Positions 21,228 to 32,963 of a DNA stretch of 64,000 nt are shown in pieces. Both the position numbers and the translations under genes were made by a program. Under the pieces are notes generated by a model, which ran no database searches, was not told the origin of the DNA, and saw only the letters and a list, made by a program, of their open reading frames with translations. Positions within the stretch are counted from its first letter, which is position 1. Each line of letters opens with the position of its first letter. Source of the DNA: Septoria linicola (lineage: Eukaryota; Ascomycota; Dothideomycetes; Mycosphaerellales; Mycosphaerellaceae); contig CP099420.1 in assembly GCA_024114885.1 (NCBI GenBank), positions 868,001 to 932,000 of the forward strand, read 5' to 3'.

Positions 21228-22476
21228 CTAGTTGTTGCCACAGAGCACGCGGAAAACACCACTGGCGCTATCGCCGTTCTTGTTTGGAACGTAGATAGTC
21301 GCTGGAGAGGGCCCATCTGGAGACCATCCACCGCGGTACTCAGTGTACAAAGGATACCAATACAAGGTTCTGCAAATGGTCAGCCACGCAGATCACGATC
21401 ATATCTTCATGTGAAGAGGTGTCTCGAGACTCACCCAGTCTGGTCATTTCCACAGTTGTTCGGAATATCCTGAGTGGTCGAATAGGTCAAAGTCTCCTCA
21501 TACCCAACGCTGATCGACTGCGTAGCAGAGAACAGCGAGAACAAATCAGCGCTCAGCTCAGTGGTCGACTCAATGCTGCTCGTCTGGCTAGACTCAGTCG
21601 TAATCGACCACGTCGAGCCGCCTGGCAAAGCATCCAGCACCTGTTGACGGTATTGCTCGGGAGTAGCGTTCTCAACGGTAAAGACAGTGTTCCACGAAGT
21701 GTTCTCTCTCTTCGTCTTCTTATTCTTCTTGGCCTCGACGTCCTCGGCTGGGATAGTTTGCAGGCTATTGGCTGGAGGGCTCGACATGGAGTAGATCGAG
21801 ACGTAGATGTCGCCGCCTGCGTTGTACAGACTCGCGACGCCGCCCGCGCCGGAGACTTTGCACTGGCTCTCCAGAGTGTCAACTAAAAGTAACAGGTCGA
21901 AGGTCAGCAGTGTCTCATTCATGTCTCGCGTGTCTCTGTGCTGCTACTGCACCGATCTGGGCAATGCACGCCGTAGTATTGGCGTAACAGGCAGAGACAC
22001 TTGGATAGGGGTGGATGCATTCGGGCTGTCGCTTTACGTACTCGCTTGGACGAGGTGGAATTGGCGAAACTCGTAGTCGCGGTTGTTCCAACCGTAGGAA
22101 AGGACACAGTCGCCGTTGGAATAGACGTACTGCTGCGCTGGAGGGTTTGCTGGATTGTGCTGCGTCAGCATGAAGAAGGGACGATGTGGGTTGCATCAAT
22201 GCTTACGTGGGGTGCGCAGGTAGTTGCCATCTCCACCTGCTTCTGCGGTAAGGTCGCCGAAGATCTGCTCGCCTGGTTTTGTTGACGTCAGCAAATTGAT
22301 GATGATTGACTCGGTAGAATGTTCGAAGCGAGCTTACAGTCATCCCAGGTTGGCTGGCGCAAAGCATCGCATTGTGAGAAATAGCTGAAGCTGTCCTGTC
22401 TTTGCTCGAGAGCGAGGGAAGCTGGGGCCGCGAAGGCGCTGGTGGCCAGGAGGGCCGCGAGAGCTGCGGTCTGCAT
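21228..22476 (-). CDS. Secreted protein of unknown family, 300 aa, five exons
   Basis: Five exons, complement(join(21228..21369, 21435..21882, 22042..22149, 22207..22272, 22338..22476)), give 300 residues with all phases consistent. Donors are GTAAGC, GTAAGC, GTACGT and GTGAGT. A clear signal peptide (MQTAALAALLATSAFAAP) starts the protein. Several cysteines (DALRQPTWDDC, NGDCVLSYGWNNRDYEF, LESQCKVSG, DIPNNCGN, RVLCGNN) suggest a disulfide-bonded extracellular fold, with a Ser/Thr-rich strand-like middle and an odd internal basic run KKNKKTKR. I do not recognise the family. The central Ser/Thr alternation recalls beta-rich secreted proteins, but that is weak. A TATATA lies about 105 bp upstream of the ATG. 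Confidence 0.8.
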
Positions 22477-22577
22477 CTTGGATGAGCGAGGTGATCGAAG
22501 ATTGGTTGGAGGAGTGGAGGACTGGGCTGATTATGCTGTTGCTGGATGAAGAAGTTGAGCAGGCCACTGCAGGTGTC

Positions 22578-22583
22578 TATATA
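22578..22583 (-). promoter_or_regulatory. TATA box of the secreted-protein gene
   Basis: TATATA on the minus strand, about 102-107 bp upstream of the ATG at 22476, a spacing also seen at the secreted-protein pair near 52 kb. Confidence 0.45.
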
Positions 22584-22589
22584 TCTCTC

Positions 22590-24551
22590 TCCATCATGGC
22601 ATGCTGTCATGCCCATTCTCACTTGACGTCAGATCTTCTATTGTGACTCTTCATCGAGCAGTCGTGCTTCTCTCGCCAAGCTTGTGGTTACGGTGTGCTC
22701 GACGATCACTGACGTTGTTGTACGACGTCCGGTCCATCGTGGTCATTATACGGTGGCACGTTTTGCTTTCAGAGAGGCGTTCATTTGTTTGTAGGATGCA
22801 CTAGATCAGACTAGAACGATTGCCAAGAGTGTTAGCAGTGAACGATTGTTGCGCGACGTTGTTTATGTTCGATATGCGGAAGTGATGTTCTGGTTTGCCA
22901 ATGGGTGCATGCATTGTGCTGACTACCAAGACTGTAGTCGGACAGTCCGGTCTAACGTGACAGCATATGGATGATCTCGTGGCAGATCTTGTTTCCTGAT
23001 TCTTGGGTCATTGCTTCTTGCTAGCAGCGCTGATCGTTGGTACTGATATGTGGACTGCGGGTCGTGCGGAAGCATTTTCTCGAATGTGGCCTGATGTCGT
23101 CGATAGCTTCAAACACCAAGCACCGCGACTTGCGGACAATTTGATGTGCTATGTAGCGCAATACTTGTCTAGGCTTGTTGCCGTGGACGATCGCTTGCGG
23201 GCGCGCGGTGCCATCGCAGTGGTCTCTGCTGTCAACATCAAGGTACGATATGGTAGCCAAGCAACATAGATGCCGCAGAGCCATATTGTTTGACGTTTGT
23301 CCTCGGGTGCTGACTGCATACCCGCCGAAATATGTCCCACAAGCCTCTGAGGTATAGCCTGTCTCGCTACACGACATTCACTGTGGAGAGATGTAACTCA
23401 TTACGGTTAGCTGTCACCATCCTGCAGCAAGCCAAGCAAAGTCTGGTGCCATGCTTGCACAACAGTCTTGAAAGAAAGGATGGCATGAAACCTCCGAAGA
23501 TGTTAGTGCGAGCTCAAGAACCTGACCCTCCCACCTAAGTCGTGCATAGCCACCGGCAAGATTCGCATCCAAGGTCAGAGTGAGGAATGCAGACATGAAG
23601 CCTCAAGCATCAGGAGCATTGCTGCAGCAGGTAGCAAGTCGACTATGCGTTGTCCTCAGATCTCGGCACCTGATTGTGTCTCACGAACGTGTTTTGAAGC
23701 AAAAGTGTCTTGTCGCTGAAGATGGCCGGCTGACAAGCAGAGTTGGGGCGATGCATCTTGGCGATTCCATTGACGTGATCCTTCAGAAAATGTGATGACT
23801 AGCTTGCATCGTAGGCGAGGTGCGACCCTCTGGTGTGATGGTCTCCATGGAATCGAGTCAACGTTCATTGATCAGCGTGAAGATGCGAGTCACGGAGGAA
23901 GTGTGGACTTTGCTTAGTCATATTCCCTCCGTCGGCAGGCGAGCTTCTCGATGCTTCCTCGTTCACACGTGAATCATCCGACAACATCGCGCCACCCTTC
24001 GGAGCACACGAGCGAAGCTGTATTGATGACCCACAGTCAGTCTGCGAATTGTCTTAGGAGGACATCTCGATGGAAAAGCGGCGATATGCGCGTAACCTGC
24101 TTCCGGAGTGTGAAGCAGCTTGAGTAGGATGATGACTGCCGCATGAAACCAATCTAAGGCGATCATGTCGCGTCATGATTTCCCCAGCAGACCTGAACTG
24201 ACAGTTGAAGACCAGCGGACAGCCTGCTGATGGACATGGGCACGACACAGACGCGTGGACCTGGCCTTGACGGCCGCGATGCTACGATCACAACGTAGCA
24301 CCATAGTCACGATATCTATAGCGTCTGACCCACCCACTCAATGTCACTGCTCCTGCGAGAGACTACTGACGGACATCCAATCAGAAAAGCGAGCGGATAA
24401 TGGCACGCATACCGCCAAGAATAGCAAGAACAAAACCCTCCGGTTCCGGTCACGTGTGCTGCACAGTAGAGTAGTATAAGGAGTCTACCCCAAGGCAAAC
24501 GACAGATAAGCGTACGAGGATAGGCTCATACCATACAGTCGTATCTTTGCA
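22590..24551. other. 2 kb gene-poor stretch
   Basis: No exon chain, domain or signal peptide could be supported on either strand. No transposon, tRNA or obvious repeat recognised. The last part must hold the promoter of the QCR8-like gene. Confidence 0.5.
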
Positions 24552-25001
24552 ATGTCTACAAGTGCTAGTGGCATCGAATATAATCCGGAGCTGAAAGGTC
24601 CAGCCCACATGCCTGTGCTCTGCTGGGGACATAACAGTATGGTCGTTCGGCAGGAGCTACGAAGTAGTCGACTGATTGATTTTCTTGTAGAGCTTCCCGA
24701 ACAGCGAGGACAGATCACGTATCGCTTGGCGCCGAATCAACATCGTTCGTCTTTTGCATTCTGGAATCATGGGATCTTGGCGGGCGCACGTAACACGGCC
24801 AGGAGGTGCAGAGGACAAGCGCTGTATGTGCTTCCTCCGCTGTTCTTCGCATGGTGGGCCATGACATGGGCGGAGACGAGGTAAGAAGCCCTTGAGCAAA
24901 GCTATGTTACAGGCGCTAACCATCTTTGCCAAAGAAACGAATTTCTCAACTCGAAACAAGGACGTGCAATGTATGACGATGGTGCACACCAACAAATTTA
25001 A
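24552..25001 (+). CDS. QCR8-like protein (cytochrome bc1 subunit 8 paralog)
   Basis: Two exons, join(24552..24880, 24935..25001), encode 131 residues. The intron (donor GTAAGA, branch GCTAAC, acceptor CAAAG) restores the motif WAETRNEFLNSKQGR. The C-terminal ~80 residues follow the QCR8 plan: ITYRLAPNQHRSSFAFWNHG, then ARRCRGQALYVLPPLFFAWW (the single membrane helix), then the matrix-side tail. In complex III this small subunit sits beside cytochrome b. Usual family length is about 95-110 residues; here the first ~45 residues are unlike the family and lack its usual glycine/tryptophan start. It may be a diverged second copy rather than the standard gene, given the long N-terminus and gene-poor setting; that is inference. 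Confidence 0.75.
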
Positions 25002-25483
25002 GCACTGATCGCATGACATATTTCATTGTGACAGGTGGGCAAAGAGTAGCTTCGATACCTCTCCAGAGGTGCTTCACCCTATGGTCGACTTCCTTTGGAA
25101 GTGGAGCAACTTACCAACAACGTCAACACATCTCGCCAATCATGTATCACGCAAACATCAATTATCGCTCTGGCCAGACGATGTTATAGCTCACTTTACC
25201 ATGGATATTATTTCCAAAAGGACACAGAGAAGCTTGAAAAGAGCAATATTACCATCGTGTCGCGCAAGCCAAGACCGATTGATGCCTCCATGAGACCAGC
25301 TGTCATTGCGACCAATGCTGGCGCAGTAAACTGTGGTGCTCACGGCCATCTCCTCTCTACGCTGCCTTGGGCATCTCTCTTTCCTTCTTTTCCCTAGCAA
25401 GCCTGACATGAGTGCAAGACGATATCACACTCACCACCAAGACCCTAACGTATACGAGTGCTCGAACCCGTTTATAGCTAAAC
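25002..25483. other. Intergenic, nothing seen
   Basis: Short open frames only. Holds the leader and promoter of the gene at 25484. Confidence 0.45.
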
Positions 25484-27174
25484 ATGGCTGGAGGTAATCG
25501 AGGGTCAGTATCTATAAGGCATGATTGGCAGAGGTCATGCACTAATTTTGCACCTGCAGATCGACGCCTTCGCAAACTGAGGGTGGAGATACCGACGACA
25601 AGCGCAACGCAATTCAAAGAAGCTTACCGAAGATAAAGACAGCTTTTTCGCGAGCGCCTAACTTCCTAAAACGCAGCAAGACTAGTGACGGCGTGCCTAA
25701 GACGAAGCATGCCGAGCCAGAAGCCACTCAGCGGCCGGTCTACCACCAACGGCATGACTGCAGGGCCGCTGATGCGGCATGCAAACCTGGTCCGAGTAAG
25801 CCACCGCCGCCCAGGCCGACTCGCAGTGAAGGGGGTAGTCAAAGCCACAGCAGTCGCAGCGCACATCCTTCAACAAGCACGAGATATTCGACAAGCACAG
25901 GAGTGGCGTCGAGATATGGATCGGCCGCAGCGAGCGATCGTAGTAGCTCAGCCTGGACGCGGGTCACCACCCCAGATCATGCTATGCAGCCTAATTCTTT
26001 CGTGCCCAGACCGGGAGTAATTCCAGATACATCCTCGACTGAGGAAGACCAATGCTCCGCTGGTCGGGGCAGCACGACATACTCCCCGAGGACATCTGAT
26101 AGCACTGCAGCCGAGGCTGTACGGGTACGCAATCAGGAGGTACTCCCCAGTCACTCATTCGAGATAGCACAGTCTAAAGCTCAGTCGCAACCTTCGACCA
26201 CCTCATATCGAGGATCATTCTCTTCAAACTGGCGTTCGGCGCTCGGAGCTAAGCCTGACAAAGGCAAAGCCAAAGCTCGCGAGTGCAACGAAGTCATTGA
26301 TGGGAAAATGACCAAGAAGGCGAGATCCAAATGCTTTGTCAAGCCAGCAGCACTGCCGTTATTGCCGATACGCCGCTCCTCCGACGAGATGCCGCCAGTT
26401 CTTACGGATCCAGGCCATGATGAATGGGCTGAGCTGCCACTCTTACAGAAGAAGAAGTTGAGTGCTAGAGTGAACTCGAATCTGTCCAAGTACAATTGGT
26501 CAGCTGCCATTGGAAGGAAACAGCAACCACCTGTTGTTGAGCCTATCGGACCTGCTGGAGAGGACAGATTTGGGGTTCATCAATCGCCGATTGCTGATTA
26601 TGAGGATGGCAGTCGTGTTCACCATGTCAATTTAGGAGTCTCGTCTTCGAGAATCGTCCCCGCTGGTCTACCAGCTGCTGTGCCTGAACATGGCGACGAG
26701 TCAGATGTAAGTCACAATCTCTCGATCGGTATGCCCAGTCGCTGATATGTAATCCGCCTCCAGAACTACCCATCTCCGACGTCATCAGCATATCTTCTGT
26801 CAGGCGGCGAATGCTCCTCAGACGAAGTGTCATACACGCCCCATCGAAGTCGCAAGAAGCCTCGCGACTCTACTCGACCGAGGCAATACCGGAATGAGTC
26901 CGTTGATCTTGAGGCGCTGAACAGCAAGCACGTCAAAGCAGCAGGTTTTGAGAAGATGTGCTGCAGTAAACTTAAGTCCAAAATAAAGTCGAAGAACGCA
27001 GACCCGTGCTGTGGGGACGACAAAGGCAGTCAGCAGAAGCTGGAGATGTGGAGGACGAACTCCAAAGCTGGATTTGGTGAAGGAGAGGCGCAGTTTGTTA
27101 TGTGCGAGAGCCCGGAGGACATTGATAGAGAGATGGAGAGGGAAGCCATAAAGGAGAAGACTGGCTGCTTGTGA
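25484..27174 (+). CDS. Low-complexity hypothetical protein, 525 aa
   Basis: Three exons, join(25484..25503, 25560..26706, 26764..27174). The first exon is only 20 nt (seven codons, the last split), with donor GTCAGT and acceptor CTGCAG; the second intron is GTAAGT/CCAG. The protein is rich in Ser, Pro, Thr and Lys and appears largely disordered, with basic clusters such as KPDKGKAKAREC and SRKKPRDSTRPRQYR. A more ordered stretch HDEWAELPLLQKKKLSARVN lies in the middle. Near the C-terminus there are two vicinal Cys pairs (MCCSKLKSK and DPCCGDDKG) followed by an acidic helix-like end. No known domain, signal peptide or membrane segment. Possibly nuclear from the basic patches; no function assigned. 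Confidence 0.72.
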
Positions 27175-28035
27175 GCTCCGTGGCCAATACCTCGCTGGCA
27201 CTGTATTGATGATCGCAGAATGTACGATAGAGGCCTATGGCTTAATGTGTAATAAAATCAGTCGTTCGAGAAGAATCTCCCTGTGACAGTGAAGCTGGAC
27301 ACAACAGCTCATATGCTAGCAGCTCGCTTGCACAGTCTTGCACGTGGAGGAGTAGCGTTAGTGCCGGCGGAAGGACTTGACGCCCATTGAGCTGCGCAAT
27401 CCGTCTACCAATACCACATGGCTGTTGCTGCTTGATCGACTCAGCTCTGTGCAAGCCAGTGGTCTCGTGAGGATGATGTTGGTGTCCAGAAGAGATGGAT
27501 CGCATGAAGGCCGGTGAGAAGTGAGAAATCCTTCAAAGACCAAATGATCCCAGACGTCAATGTTGCCCATCAATCTTCACAAGAAGGCTCATCAATTGCA
27601 CGGATCAGAACCACCGGCGACTTCACCTCCGCCTCTGTTCAGAATCTTTTCCTCCATCTTCCAAAACAGGACTCAACAACGTCGTCGCATCCTGCACTAC
27701 GATTCGGCCAATAAATATGACATACAAGATGTCTCGCATACCTCGTTCCCCCGCCTCGTTCGCAGGACTCTCCACATTCTCCGGATGGCACATGCGTGCT
27801 AACCAGAAGAGGGCATGAACCGCTCTCTGGACGCCTCGGCTTCATGGCTAAGCGTGCTAAATGACCTCACGAACGGCTATACACAAATATGACCAAACCA
27901 CATCCAGAATCTAGATCTTGTGCACAGGCCTGATGCCCTGAGTAAAACCAACAGAACGCCCGCGGTACCTGAGAGTAAGTGATCTCGTGCTCTTCGTTCT
28001 CTACAGCATCACTTGTTCAAGGCAAGACTACCAAA
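27175..28035. other. 860 bp without a supported gene
   Basis: Minus-strand frames of 65-90 codons near 27242-27573 and 27639-27845 show no features. The 3' part is presumably the promoter of the lipase gene. Confidence 0.45.
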
Positions 28036-29289
28036 ATGAGGGTCAGTAACTTAGCTCCACTTGCCTCGCTCGTCGCCTCGAGCTCGGCATGGTACACAAA
28101 TCCAATCACCAAATTGATGCGAGAATCTGCACCTGCAGTCGATATTCTCGCTCCAAGACAAGACCCATGGTACTCAGCTCCGCCGAACTTCGAGAGAGCA
28201 GCTCCAGGCGCGATCTTGAAAGTTCGAGCAGCACCTGGCAATATCACAACTGTGCAAGGGAACTCGAGTGAAGCCTACAACATCCTCTACAGGACGACAG
28301 ATTCACGATACTTGCCGACGTGGGCAGTGACCACTCTTTTCGTACCAAACACTACAGTCCTATTTGGCAATGACAGACTTCTGTCCTACCAAGTTCCATA
28401 CGACTCCGCCGATGTCGATGCAAGCCCATCTTACGCAATGTACGGTGTTGGACTACCAGATGTTGGGGCAGCGCTCGGCAAGGGATGGTATGTGAGCGTA
28501 CCTGATTACGAGGGACCCTTGGCCAGTTTCACAGCAGGTGTCATGTCTGGTCATGCTACATTGGACTCTGTTCGAGCAGTCCTGAACTCTGGCTTCGGTC
28601 TCAGAAATGGCACTCGCTATGCGATGTGGGGATATAGTGGAGGAGCATTAGCAAGCGAGTGGGCTGCTGAGTTGCAAGTGCAGTACGCACAGGATCTGGA
28701 GTTCGCTGGTGCTGCCCTTGGTGGCCTGACTCCGAACGTCAGCAGTGTGTTGTTGGCGAGCACAAACAGTATCTTTGCCGGTCTCATTCCTGCTGGAATT
28801 CTTGGTCTTGCCAGCCAGTTTCCGGAGCTTGAGGAGTTCGTCGAAAGCAACCTCAAGGAGGAAGGCGAATTCAATCGCACGACCTTTCTCATGGCGAGAA
28901 ATCAGACCTTAATCGAGGCAATCGGGGCGTTCAACGGTCAAGATATCACGGATTACTTTGAGGGTGGTGTAGAGACTCTCTTCTCGCCTATCTCGCAATA
29001 CGTGATCAACCGTGATGGAATAATGGGCTACCACGGCGTGCCTCAGATGCCGATCCTCGCATACAAGGCGATTCAGGACGAGATCTCTCCAGTCAACGAC
29101 ACCGACGCGCTCGTAGAGAGGTACTGCAAAGTTGGTGCGACTATCAACTACGAGCGCAATACCGTTGGCAACCACGGAGGCGAGGCAACGAACGGCAATG
29201 CGCGTGCCATGGAATTCTTGGACAGTGTCCTAGGTGGATCGTACAACGCTACTGGCTGCCAGATCCAGAATGTCACTGTTGGCTCATGA
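28036..29289 (+). CDS. Secretory lipase (LIP/CalA-type family)
   Basis: Intron-free, 417 residues from the ATG at 28036. A signal peptide (MRVSNLAPLASLVASSSAWY) leads a mature protein of the fungal secretory-lipase family (PF03583). The nucleophile elbow is MWGYSGGALASEWAA with Ser in GYSGG. The Asp in PVNDTDALVERYC and the His in VGNHGGEA are well placed as the other triad residues, as in Candida CalA-like enzymes. Many N-glycosylation sequons are present (for example NITTVQGNSS, NATGCQIQNVT). It should hydrolyse triacylglycerols or related esters outside the cell; regulation by lipid or nutrient supply is typical of the family but not visible here. Confidence 0.93.
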   Translation: MRVSNLAPLASLVASSSAWYTNPITKLMRESAPAVDILAPRQDPWYSAPPNFERAAPGAILKVRAAPGNITTVQGNSSEAYNILYRTTDSRYLPTWAVTTLFVPNTTVLFGNDRLLSYQVPYDSADVDASPSYAMYGVGLPDVGAALGKGWYVSVPDYEGPLASFTAGVMSGHATLDSVRAVLNSGFGLRNGTRYAMWGYSGGALASEWAAELQVQYAQDLEFAGAALGGLTPNVSSVLLASTNSIFAGLIPAGILGLASQFPELEEFVESNLKEEGEFNRTTFLMARNQTLIEAIGAFNGQDITDYFEGGVETLFSPISQYVINRDGIMGYHGVPQMPILAYKAIQDEISPVNDTDALVERYCKVGATINYERNTVGNHGGEATNGNARAMEFLDSVLGGSYNATGCQIQNVTVGS

Positions 29290-29736
29290 TCGCCGGGCAT
29301 GACTGCACGATTTGTGGATGAGATGACACGAAAATAATGTATATACGAAAATGTGAATAGCATGAATGGGAACGACAGACCTACATGATTAGCACACTGT
29401 CCCAGACACACTCGCACGGCGAGGGACGTCGCCAGTTCGTGTACTTTTCATCGTCGTGCTACACTGCATGATCGAAGTCCAACCAGTCGAGTCGAGAGTC
29501 GAGCGCAGCAGATTATGCCAAGCCCTCGAACTCTCGATGTGGCAGGTGAGGCGGTCTCCGATGATACTATCCTCACTCGAGCTCTCCCACTTCGCGGTTG
29601 TACCTGCATATTAGCCGCGACAGACTAAACAAAATGTGTAGACTTTCAAATCGCTTTGGACATTCCTTCCAATCTTCTCATATTCGCGCTTCAATACCGT
29701 ACAGCTGACTCACCAGAGACGATCACGCCCGCCACA
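29290..29736. other. Intergenic, promoter of the aldolase gene
   Basis: No coding feature. The open frame of the aldolase extends upstream of its ATG to about 29656 without an ATG, so this is leader. Confidence 0.45.
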
Positions 29737-30777
29737 ATGACCACGAATTACACGAACCAGGAATGGCAGCGAATTGTTGTAGATGTGGAGAAGAATATCA
29801 AGGTTGATGAGAGCAAGAGCTACCATGTCCCCAATGTTGCCAGCACAGTCGACCACACGCTCCTCAAGCTAGACAGCACGAGCAGTCAGTTCGATGACTT
29901 GTGCAACGAGGCCAGAAAGGATGAATTCGCATCAGTCTGTGTACGGCCGAAGTGGGTCGAGCAATGCGTGAATAACCTGAAAGGAAGCGGTGTCAAAGTC
30001 GCGAGTGTTGTTGGCTTCCATGAAGGAACGTACACGCTCGAGCAAAAGCTGAAGGACACGAAGACCAGTTTGGAGGCTGGCGCTGCAGAGCTGGACTTGG
30101 TCATCAACTGGCCACAGCTACAACAGCAGGAGTGAGTGCAGCTCCTGTTTCCTGTAGACCGCTGGTTGGACAACCTTGTTGATCATGCTCGACATACACT
30201 GAAGCGCGAGATGGCAATGAGGAGCTTTGGAAGACTGAGACGCTGATGTGACTCTAGGTATGAGGCGATATACGCCGAACTCGCAGCTATACGATCTGCT
30301 GCACCTCATCCTACTCTGATCAAGCTTATCCTCGAAACATCGCAGCTCAACGATCAGCAGATCATAGCGGGCTCAGTGCTCGCTTCCGCAGCAGGCCTCG
30401 ACTTTATCAAGACTGCCACTGGCTTTCATGGCCATGGCGCAACATGTAGGTACTCCAAGTGCATACTCGGCAGAAGACATCAAGATTGTGCCAAAATTCC
30501 TTACGACTGACTTACCATAGTGCCCCACGTTCGCCTCATGAAAGCAGCATGCGAGTATCTTGCGAAGAATCCTGTGCAAAGCGGAAGTGCGGCCAATCAA
30601 ATGCTCGTCAAGGCATCAGGTGGCATCCGGTCGTTGGACGACGCAGTAAAGATGCTCGAGGTCGGCGCAAGTCGCCTGGGGACGAGCGGAGGCGTCTTGA
30701 TTGCGAAGCAGGCTAGCGAGAAGGAAACGGGCACCAATAGCAGCTCTGGGCAAGCCAAGCTCGACAGCGACTATTAA
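29737..30777 (+). CDS. deoC: Deoxyribose-phosphate aldolase
   Basis: Three exons, join(29737..30131, 30258..30445, 30521..30777), give 279 residues, the usual length for eukaryotic DERA. Introns are 126 nt (GTGAGT/TCTAG) and 75 nt (GTAGGT/CATAG). Key motifs are VDHTLLKLD near the N-terminus, ELDLVINW with the catalytic Asp, FIKTATGF with the Schiff-base Lys, and MLVKASGGIRS with the second active-site Lys. The enzyme splits 2-deoxyribose 5-phosphate into glyceraldehyde 3-phosphate and acetaldehyde in the cytosol, the last step of deoxynucleoside breakdown. A nucleoside 2-deoxyribosyltransferase lies about 2 kb downstream, which acts on related substrates. The C-terminal ~20 residues are Ser/Gln-rich and variable. 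Confidence 0.94.
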
Positions 30778-31364
30778 TGCACGCTTCGCGCCAAAGCTCG
30801 GAAAAGGCTTGCTCGCGCACCGCAGCATATGAATGCCAAAGTGAATCCCGCTGTGTGTAGATCGAGGCAGGTATGCAGAATCTGCACGAGGACTTCACAT
30901 CAAAATGTTGATTGGAGCGGTACGCCCTCCGCGGTCAGCCCAAGACTTGAGCCACACCCAAAAGCTGTTTCGGGCACTTATGAACAGCTTGCTTACATTA
31001 CGCCCATCGCATGGTTGGTAGCACGAGGCAGTGAACAATGAAGTGAGTTGCAAACAAAGGCCATGACCATGTGCTTGGCACCACCACCACATATCACATC
31101 TTGCTCAATGCTACGCTGGCACAGCTGTTGCTCATTCGCCATTGCAGTATGACTAACAACAGGCAGCGTTCGAACGCACACCGGTCGCAATGAGGGTGGT
31201 AGGAATTGGCTCGCAGCACCAAGCAAAATAGTCGCTGGGACGATGTCGTCCGTCGCGGAGTAAGGTATATCTTACCATGCAGTGTCCAGCTCGCTCGCGC
31301 GCAGCATTGCTCAAGCTAGAAAGCAGCTTCTACATTGAACCTACACCTCCAAACCTCGCTCAAT
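30778..31364. other. Intergenic, nothing seen
   Basis: Only short frames lacking features. No repeat or RNA gene recognised. Confidence 0.45.
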
Positions 31365-32883
31365 ATGGCACGGCATTCGACGCAAAAGGAGTGGAGCCAT
31401 GTTCATATAGAGGGACAGAGTCGAGCACATTTGGGCGATCACATAGGCGATCGGGTCACCATCTATCGCGACAGCAAAATTGACTGGGCCTCGGTCGAGT
31501 GCCTGAGGTTCCAGAGCGCTACCATGTTACGCATGATAGAGCGCCAAATGGAGCAGACGCGAGCGAACAGCGACACGATCTGCGAGATGCTCCAGAGTCT
31601 TTGGCCGCTGAGGTACTCCGTGGATACTAACACAACTGCATGGCACTGCAGAGACAATTGCAATCCTCACAAGAGAAAATTCAAAGAAGAGGCGCCACGT
31701 ACGCCTTCGAAACGATCAAGTTCGCAGCAAAGTCTACTTGCATCGATGCTTGCAATCGATATCAAGCTGCCGCTCTGGTTCTTGGAGGCGCAGTACCATA
31801 TCGCTACTCGGAAGGCAACAGCGGGCTGGCAGGTTACGCTCTATCTATACCGGGATGTACTTCACCAAACTCCACTTATGGAAGCATGCGCCAACGACGA
31901 CGTGTATAGCGTGACGCGAATCTTGGCAAGTGGTGATGCTCGAGTGAACGACAAGTGCCGCGGTCAGACCGATCTCGATGTAAGTTACAAGACAAGTACA
32001 CTACCATCGGTGATATGTAGATTAACGTGGCCACAAATTGCGCTGGGTGCGGGTTATAGGAACATCTACGAGCTTCTACGAGACCGTGAAGCTGCTGGAG
32101 GAGGTACCAGAATCCGACAACAAATCACCCTTGGCAGAATACGTCCTGTACCCGGCACATTTGAGACTTCTGCTCGCGCGCTTCCCAGCATGGACGCAAA
32201 GAGACGCCATCTGGACGACAGTGTACCTCGTCACAAGGATCTTAACCACGTCAACTATGGTCATAAAGAGCCCGGATCTCGCAGACAACTGCCAGAGGCT
32301 TCTGGAGTCTTATGGATCGATCTACAGTACCGAGAGTTTGCACTATGTGGTCAACATAGATGGTCTTACGCTCAGGATTGTAGACGTGGCGGTCAACTTT
32401 CTAGGTCAGAGAGCGGTCTCCAGAGAAGCAGATACCACGTACTGGCGACGGATCCTACAAGCAAACATCAATGCAAATGTCAGCTTGCTCTACTCGTGCG
32501 CCTGCGACGATGTCAAAGGGTCGGCTTTGGGCTCTTCAATGATCAGATATCTTCAGAACATCCCAGTGGACGCACTGGGCATTGCAGATTCGGATAAGCA
32601 TGCTGATGGCCTATACCGCAAAGCTTTACAACGCGGCGTAAGGCACTGGGCTCGATTGCTTCACAATGCTGGCGTTGATCTCAATTCTTATGGTCGACGA
32701 GAAGAGCGATCACTACGTCACGTCGCGATGTCCTGTCGCTCGTTCGTTCCTGGCGATTTTCTGAACATCTTGACTGCTGTGCCAGAGCTACGCTTCGGTC
32801 CGGAGCCAGAAGATTGGAGTATACAATTTGTTGGCTATGCTTATGACCGTCTCGAGGACTTCTGGCGAAGCGTGGGGGCGTAA
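31365..32883 (+). pseudogene. Ankyrin-like protein gene with a broken reading frame
   Basis: The 5' part starts at the ATG at 31365 and is open to about 32090. It contains SHVHIEGQSRAHLGDHIGDR and an ankyrin-like unit TPLMEACANDDVYSVTRILA followed by IALGAGYRNIYELLRD. The 3' part, in another frame, is open from about 32040 to the stop at 32883 with natural-looking sequence (KLLEEVPESDNKSPLAEYVL to the end). A possible 41-nt intron at 31981-32021 (GTAAGT to ATGTAG) leads into a frame with an early stop, so it does not connect the parts. A 39-nt stretch at 31612-31650 with TACTAAC and GCAG is either a very short intron or coding; both keep frame. A one- or two-base indel near 32050-32095 is the simplest reading, but an undetected intron is possible. 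Confidence 0.5.
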
Positions 32884-32963
32884 GAGATATCTAGTCGATG
32901 AAGACTTGGCGGTATCACTCGATCAAGAACCAACAGCTTATAACGAGGCGTCCAAGGACTTTT

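Noticed and set aside
32100..32597. Continuation of the first ankyrin-gene frame to 32597
   Set aside because: After about 32090 the composition becomes Arg/Ser/His-rich shadow sequence, while the other frame looks natural up to 32883.
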